Shown here: positions 59,593 through 64,000 of the stretch, piece after piece
Layout: each line of letters begins with the position of its first letter
Numbering within the stretch: position 1 is the first letter of the stretch
NCBI GenBank assembly: GCA_964538275.1
Contig: CAZIFW010000008.1
Span: 1-64,000, forward strand
DNA: 64,000 bases
Direction of reading: 5' to 3'
Source: CANIGN01 sp964538275
GTDB taxonomy: Bacteria > Bdellovibrionota > UBA2428
Made by a program: the position numbers and the translations under genes
The notes under the pieces: generated by a model
Told to the model about the DNA's origin: nothing
Databases searched by the model: none
What the model saw: only the letters and a program-made list of their open reading frames with translations

Positions 59593-59620
59593 CCGTATTT
59601 TAAAGATTAATTCTTTAGAG

Positions 59621-59657
59621 AGGGATTCTGCGTTATTGCAGAGTCCCTTTTTTATTG
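59621..59657 (+). terminator. Intrinsic terminator after the YiiX-like gene
   Basis: AGGGATTCTGC (59621-59631) pairs with GCAGAGTCCCT (59638-59648), with one T-G pair and loop GTTATT, followed by TTTTTTATT. It ends the transcript of the YiiX-like gene. Confidence 0.88.
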
Positions 59658-59690
59658 CATTCGCTAAATGTGCGACTTAAATCGTTGCGT

Positions 59691-60401
59691 ATGAGGAATT
59701 TTTTAATAGGGGTAGTTCTTTTCTCTCAACTTTCAATTTACGGAGCACGTGCTGAAGAAACAGCTAAGCATCCGGTTCCCAAAGAACCTAAGTTTTTATC
59801 AAAAGACATCTATAAAGATTTAAAGTCTACACTTGGGCCTGCTCCTGCATTGAATAGCCCGCAGCAAAAAGAAGATGAAGTCGTTCTTAGAAATTATCAG
59901 CAAGTACGCAGTGTAGAAGATTGCAAGCGTGCTCAGGCAGAAGTTTATGTAAGTTTAGAGAGTTTCTTCGGACCACAAACTAAAGTTCTTACAAAAGAAG
60001 AGGTAGCTCAGTACTCTTCGTTTTTTGAGCAAGTAAGAAATGATGCAGATTATTTTATCCAACAGTTAAAAGTGGATTTTCCCCGCGAACGTCCCTTTCG
60101 TTATTTAACAGATTTAAACCCATGTGTGCCTCGAGAAATCACAGGAGCTTATCCCAGTGGCCACGCAGTACTTGCCAAACTTTATGCTCTTATTTTGAGC
60201 GAATATTTTCCTGAACGTAAATTTCAACTCGAAGAACGTGCTTTGCAAATCGCACAAGCTAGAGTTCTTTCAGGCATGCACCATCCTACAGATATCAATG
60301 CAGGCCGCAACGTAGCTGAGCATTTGTTTAAGTCATTGATGCGTTCTAAGGATTTTCAAGTAGCTATGGATCTTGCAAACGTAACTGGTTTGGCGCGATA
60401 G
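59691..60401 (+). CDS. Exported PAP2-type acid phosphatase-like protein
   Basis: The ATG at 59691 starts a signal sequence (FLIGVVLFSQLSIYGARA). The mature domain shows the three PAP2 motifs: KVDFPRERPF (K-x6-RP), AYPSGHAVLAK (PSGH) and QARVLSGMHHPTDINAG (R-x5-H-x3-D). This is the order of class A nonspecific acid phosphatases. The Cys pair (CKRAQ and CVPRE) could form a disulfide. It hydrolyses phosphomonoesters in the periplasm. gdx follows after 7 nt. Confidence 0.87.
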   Translation: MRNFLIGVVLFSQLSIYGARAEETAKHPVPKEPKFLSKDIYKDLKSTLGPAPALNSPQQKEDEVVLRNYQQVRSVEDCKRAQAEVYVSLESFFGPQTKVLTKEEVAQYSSFFEQVRNDADYFIQQLKVDFPRERPFRYLTDLNPCVPREITGAYPSGHAVLAKLYALILSEYFPERKFQLEERALQIAQARVLSGMHHPTDINAGRNVAEHLFKSLMRSKDFQVAMDLANVTGLAR

Positions 60402-60408
60402 TAGCTTC

Positions 60409-60741
60409 ATGTCTAAAGCGTGGTTGTTGCTTGTTGTGGCGGGCCTGTTTGAAGTTTGCTGGGCCGTAGGTCTTAAGTATACGGAGGGATTTACACGCTT
60501 GTGGCCCTCTGTTTTTACAATTGTTACATTGCTTGTAAGCATGCTCTTGTTGGCCAAAGCAACTCAAACTTTACCTATCGGAACGGCTTATGCAGTTTGG
60601 GTAGGAATAGGCTCTGTGGGCGCAGCCATTCTTGGAATTCTTCTATTTAAAGAACCTCTTACGCTGGCACGCGGCTTTTTTTTACTTTTACTTCTTGTTT
60701 CAATAATTGGACTTAAGCTCACTCACGTAGATAAAGTTTAG
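60409..60741 (+). CDS. SMR-family transporter, Gdx/SugE type
   Basis: A four-helix membrane protein of 110 residues. The conserved membrane Glu is in VAGLFEVCWAVGLKYTEGFTRL, and the SugE/Gdx subgroup signature is TLPIGTAYAVWVGIGSVGAAILGI. Gdx proteins export guanidinium in exchange for protons and form antiparallel dimers. No guanidine riboswitch is visible in the 7-nt gap upstream; transcription is likely from the PAP2 gene. Confidence 0.92.
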   Translation: MSKAWLLLVVAGLFEVCWAVGLKYTEGFTRLWPSVFTIVTLLVSMLLLAKATQTLPIGTAYAVWVGIGSVGAAILGILLFKEPLTLARGFFLLLLLVSIIGLKLTHVDKV

Positions 60742-60758
60742 AATAAGGGGTCAATTTC

Positions 60759-61493
60759 TTATTCGTTATTTTGCGGGGCAGTTAAATTTTGATTTTCTCT
60801 AAAAGCATTGGCATCAAGTCTTAAGTAGAAATCTTTTTGAAGGTGATCTTCTAGTTTGTAAGTAAAGATTAAGGGAGTTGCTAAGAGTTCTGGGTTTAAT
60901 GTGCCATGCATGACTGAATCAACAAGACCTGAAGCTGTAACGGCTGCACAAAGTATTGAAGTACCTTTACACCATAAACTCATAAGTATGCTTGAGGGCG
61001 TTTCTTGAAAATTGAGTTGTCTTAGAAAGTTTTGCATCTCAGAGGAGGTGGTTGTTTTAGCTAGCAATTCAACTTCGGTGAATTCTGGATTTTCGGCAAC
61101 TTGGCTTTTAATACCGTCAAAGACGGCAGAGAGTATGTTGTTGAGTTGTGAGTTTAATTTTTTCGAGTTTTCGGGAGAGTCTTTAATCTTTACACCCTTA
61201 GTCGTATGTAGATTTAAGACTTCTACTTGTAAGACACTCGGTTCTTCATCGAGAGTACGCAAGGTGCCAGTTACAACAATTCCCTCAGCGCTACCACTAA
61301 ACTCGCAAGGCAAAAATTTGCAGTTGGCTATGCTGCGATAAATATCAGCATAAGCCGTGTTTTTAGCTTTTCTCCAGCGTGAAGAGTTTTGAATAACGGT
61401 AGCTAAATAACTATGACAAGAACCAAAGCTGGAATAAGCAAAGCTTCCAATCAAAAAATAAGAAAGAAGCAGTCTTCTTCCAAATAAAATCAT
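60759..61493 (-). CDS. Exported protein of unknown function
   Basis: A signal sequence (LLLSYFLIGSFAYSSFGS) precedes a 225-residue protein with several Cys (NCKFLPCEF and WCKGTSILCAA). The order of strands and a segment FLRQLNFQETPSS recall the end of a GNAT fold, but the evidence is weak. It follows the topoisomerase VI genes on the same strand by 18 nt. Confidence 0.65.
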   Translation of the reverse strand: MILFGRRLLLSYFLIGSFAYSSFGSCHSYLATVIQNSSRWRKAKNTAYADIYRSIANCKFLPCEFSGSAEGIVVTGTLRTLDEEPSVLQVEVLNLHTTKGVKIKDSPENSKKLNSQLNNILSAVFDGIKSQVAENPEFTEVELLAKTTTSSEMQNFLRQLNFQETPSSILMSLWCKGTSILCAAVTASGLVDSVMHGTLNPELLATPLIFTYKLEDHLQKDFYLRLDANAFRENQNLTAPQNNE

Positions 61494-61511
61494 TCTGAGT
61501 CTAAGTTTAGC

Positions 61512-62681
61512 TTATACGAAGTCTTTTTTCTTAATTTTTTCTAAGATGATCTTCTCAAAGGCTTGTGGATCTTTGGGGTTCACCATAAAGAAAGCCTGTT
61601 GCTCACAACGACGCTTTTCTTTAATAAGCCAATGCAAGATATCCGTAACCCCTTTGTTCTTTTTGTCTTTAAAGAACGGATCGTTACTAAGCGCATCTTG
61701 AGCTTTTTTAAGGGAACGACCTTCTACAGGATCTCTGGGATCAACGCTGTAGTTAGTAAGATCGTATTTTTTTACATCATCTGGCAACACACCTAGGAAT
61801 TTTACTTCTGGCGCTGAGAAGTCAGCATTGCGAATCAAACTCGCAGCAGAGCCTGCTTTGAGCGTGCGATAAATGTTTTGCAAAGTGTATGCGTCCAGAT
61901 CTCCTAAGAAATAAATAGGAATCTTGAGCTGTTCTTGGATGGTTTTTGCCCATGATCGAACACCATTGGAAGGAACACCTTCTGCACCCATAACGATTGC
62001 ATTGTGACGTTTTGTGAATCCGTTGGTTACCAACGTGTTGGCCGTACCTTGAGATTCAACACAAAGACAAAAGTCGAGTTTGCCGCGTTTAGCTTTAAGG
62101 GTAAAAGCTTGGGGGCGGTTTTTAGGTTGAAAGGGTGTAGTTCCAAGTGAACCTAGATCTACTTGTGCTTTTGTTCCGTCTGTTAGGGTTTCGGTCACAA
62201 TCAAGTTCTGGCAGTAAGTTTGTCCCCCACGATCGTTGGCAAAGCAGTTGATTTCTTCGCGGTAAATTTCTAAAAGTTCACAAATAAAATCAATGACCGC
62301 ATCACTTTCAGTTTGGTCATTAAAATCTAGAGGCTTAAGGCTTTTGTTTTGCTTACATTCACCTTTTGCAATGTAGTAAATTTCACGCTTAGTGTTTACA
62401 GAGCCACTTTCTAAGTTGCGCAAAAGAATTTCTAAAATAAACACTGCACGCGACATCTTGAGTACTGAAGAAACGTTGAGTTCTGTACGAACCATCTTGT
62501 CGCCTGGAGTAAAGTATCCCACCTTGTGATCATAAATCGCATTGTCGAGAGAGCACTTAATAGCTTCGAGTACGGGACGATGAGCTTTTTCTAAGTCTTT
62601 AAGCATAACTCCGCAAAGTTCGCGCGCGAGTTTGGGGACTTCTTTATCGGGGTTCTTTATGTGATCTAGATGCTTACGCAT
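61512..62681 (-). CDS. Topoisomerase VI subunit A-like (Spo11-type DNA-cutting subunit)
   Basis: The 389-residue protein has the type IIB catalytic features. The winged-helix domain carries VNTKREIYYIAKG, whose second Tyr (Tyr103) is the position of the strand-cutting tyrosine in topo VI A and Spo11. The Toprim domain has the acidic Glu209 (CVESQG) and Asp261/Asp263 (GDLDAYT), plus AEGVPSNGVRSWA and VKFLGVLPDDV. With subunit B it forms an A2B2 enzyme that relaxes and decatenates DNA. The start codon overlaps the subunit B stop by one base. Topo VI is typical of archaea and plants and rare in bacteria. Confidence 0.86.
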   Translation of the reverse strand: MRKHLDHIKNPDKEVPKLARELCGVMLKDLEKAHRPVLEAIKCSLDNAIYDHKVGYFTPGDKMVRTELNVSSVLKMSRAVFILEILLRNLESGSVNTKREIYYIAKGECKQNKSLKPLDFNDQTESDAVIDFICELLEIYREEINCFANDRGGQTYCQNLIVTETLTDGTKAQVDLGSLGTTPFQPKNRPQAFTLKAKRGKLDFCLCVESQGTANTLVTNGFTKRHNAIVMGAEGVPSNGVRSWAKTIQEQLKIPIYFLGDLDAYTLQNIYRTLKAGSAASLIRNADFSAPEVKFLGVLPDDVKKYDLTNYSVDPRDPVEGRSLKKAQDALSNDPFFKDKKNKGVTDILHWLIKEKRRCEQQAFFMVNPKDPQAFEKIILEKIKKKDFV

Positions 62682-64000
62682 TATGCTGATTCTCCTTCGA
62701 GGGCTAGGCTGGTTTGATTATCTACTTTTTTTTTTGACTTTTTTCCCTTGGATGTTTCTTTTGCTGCTTTTTTATCTTTGGGAGAGTCTGTTTCTTCAGC
62801 GGAGCTGTCACGGACATCGCTTTCGGGATTGGCTCGCGTGTCTTCGCTGTTATCGTCAGTGGCACTAACGCCACCTTTTTTAGTCATTTTTGAGTGGGCT
62901 TCTTCGGCTTGTTTTAAAGTTTCAAGCGCTGCGTTTGAATCGCGTCCCAAGAGTTTGATTAAACCCTCACGCGCTTTTTTAAGTTGGGCATCTGAAGCCT
63001 TAGTGATTCGGCCGAGACCTTCAATTAGAATTGGGCCGAATTGTTCAATGTGCTGAAGTTTTTTCTCATAGTCAGCTGCGTGAAGTTCTTTTTTGATGTG
63101 ACGAGAGAGACGTTGTCCTGCTTGCATAATTGCAAGACGAAGTTCTTCTACCAATTCTTCGCTGGCATCAATGGTTTCTTTAGATGCGTTTTTGAATTTA
63201 ATGAAGGGAGAAACTACGCTCACTGCAATGACATAAGGGCCTAATGGAATAGAATTCTTAGGTTGCTGTAGGCCATAGGCTTTCCAGTTAACTGTTTCGA
63301 TAGCTTTTACAATTGCACAAGCTGCTTTATCGAATTGTAAGGGAACACGGTTTGCAAAACGCAAGACTTGTGCGGTGTCGTCTTCGCCTAGATTTGAATC
63401 TTTAAGTCGTGCAACAGCTACTTCAACAACTACGGGTTTAGCGTCGCAAATTTGAGGCTTGCGAGAAACGACGCTGAAAAAGTCGATTTCTCCCAAACGG
63501 TTTACACTCTTTGAAAGAGCTTCTTCGCCAATTCGAAGCACGCTCTTAGTGGAAGGTGCCATGAGCTCTACGTTTTGTAGAGCTTGATAAATTAATTGTT
63601 GTTCTTCTTTCTTAAGTTCAGAAAGAGATTTGCTGAGCCACGCTTTTTTAAAGCCGTGTTTCGTCATGTCTGCAATCACTTGAGGGCTGATGCGAGAAAA
63701 GCCTTTGTCAAAAAAGTTTTGAAGCGAAGCTTTTCCAAAGAGATGCATATGGTTGATGAACTCGCCCAGTTTCATGGTGTGAGGGTGTGGAGAAATAGAC
63801 TCTGGAATATCTACACCTTCTTCAGTTACGCGTTCAAAAGAGACAGCGTCATCTTTGTTGATCTTATATGTGAGTTTAAGATGCGGGTTTACAAGGCTAG
63901 TACCGCGAAGATAAGTGAGAATTCCACCTTCACCTTGCATTTGCATGCGGCCATCAAATAAAAACTCTACGCTTGTCCCATGGGGGCGATCCCAAGTGAT
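62681..64000 (-). CDS. Topoisomerase VI subunit B-like, 5'-truncated by window end
   Basis: The frame is open to the right edge: codons from 64000 read ITWDRPHGTSVEFLFDGR, so the ATG at 63946 is internal and the N-terminal ATPase domain lies off-window. The visible 439 residues show YLRGTSLVNPHLKL, a helix-2-turn-helix-like part (FFDKGFSRISPQV), MAPSTKSVLRIGEEAL and the transducer with the switch-lysine region LQQPKNSIPLGPY. After the transducer, the last 100 residues form a charged helix, then an acidic stretch and a Lys-rich tail. It supplies the GHKL ATPase that drives strand passage. Confidence 0.85.
   Translation of the reverse strand: MTWDRPHGTSVEFLFDGRMQMQGEGGILTYLRGTSLVNPHLKLTYKINKDDAVSFERVTEEGVDIPESISPHPHTMKLGEFINHMHLFGKASLQNFFDKGFSRISPQVIADMTKHGFKKAWLSKSLSELKKEEQQLIYQALQNVELMAPSTKSVLRIGEEALSKSVNRLGEIDFFSVVSRKPQICDAKPVVVEVAVARLKDSNLGEDDTAQVLRFANRVPLQFDKAACAIVKAIETVNWKAYGLQQPKNSIPLGPYVIAVSVVSPFIKFKNASKETIDASEELVEELRLAIMQAGQRLSRHIKKELHAADYEKKLQHIEQFGPILIEGLGRITKASDAQLKKAREGLIKLLGRDSNAALETLKQAEEAHSKMTKKGGVSATDDNSEDTRANPESDVRDSSAEETDSPKDKKAAKETSKGKKSKKKVDNQTSLALEGESA

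Noticed and set aside
60402..60408. Guanidine riboswitch upstream of the Gdx-like gene
   Set aside because: Only 7 nt separate it from the PAP2 gene, leaving no space for an aptamer.

Overview
The window is AT-rich (about 40% G+C by eye, not computed) and densely coded. It comes from a Gram-negative bacterium: it carries lpxC (lipid A), an MltD-like transglycosylase, many lipoproteins with lipoboxes, and a prepilin-like protein. The mix of ntrYX, yajQ, small exported proteins of no recognised family and compact housekeeping operons would suit a member of the Bdellovibrionota or a related deltaproteobacterial-type lineage. That placement is an inference from gene style, not a phylogenetic result.

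Layout. Positions 2-6314 hold a 5'-truncated GH3 glycosidase, lipoproteins and secreted proteins, and an Hsp70-type ATPase with no substrate-binding domain. Positions 6341-11862 (minus) hold ntrY-ntrX-pyrF-rlmB followed by tRNA-Thr and tRNA-Tyr. Positions 12434-16221 (minus) hold lpxC and a ruvCAB operon led by a small membrane protein. Positions 16330-28033 hold osmC, yajQ, an L,D-transpeptidase-like protein, pyruvate kinase, an FtsB-like protein, a glycosyltransferase, a Bcp peroxiredoxin, a SEC59/DGK1-like kinase and a YciO/TsaC-like gene. Positions 28164-31871 hold a frameshifted RluA-family synthase, rpsF, rplI and dnaB. Positions 31872-32350 are non-coding and contain two inverted copies of a structured palindromic element. 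Positions 32351-43264 carry cell-envelope and exported proteins, a sigma-54-type promoter ahead of small stress-type membrane proteins, a SMUG1-type uracil-DNA glycosylase and proC. Positions 43296-50813 hold two RNA methyltransferases, a prepilin-like protein with nine Cys repeats, metG and a SWIB protein with a histone-H1-like tail. Positions 50945-61493 hold EVE, HD, rsmJ, an M14 peptidase coupled to dapD, ettA, a YiiX-like protein, a PAP2 phosphatase and gdx/sugE. Positions 61512-64000 (minus) encode both subunits of a topoisomerase VI-type enzyme; subunit B runs off the window.

Genes that plausibly work together are: ntrY with ntrX (two-component signalling); ruvA, ruvB and ruvC (Holliday junction processing); rpsF and rplI with dnaB downstream; the M14 amidohydrolase with dapD (diaminopimelate or peptidoglycan metabolism); MltD-like, L,D-transpeptidase-like and YiiX-like enzymes (cell wall); and the two topoisomerase VI subunits.

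The most unusual signal is the pair of elements at 31894-32018 and 32151-32263. Each has long, perfect, copy-specific inverted arms around a 57-nt core. The cores are about 74% identical, and more than half of their differences are compensatory base-pair changes.
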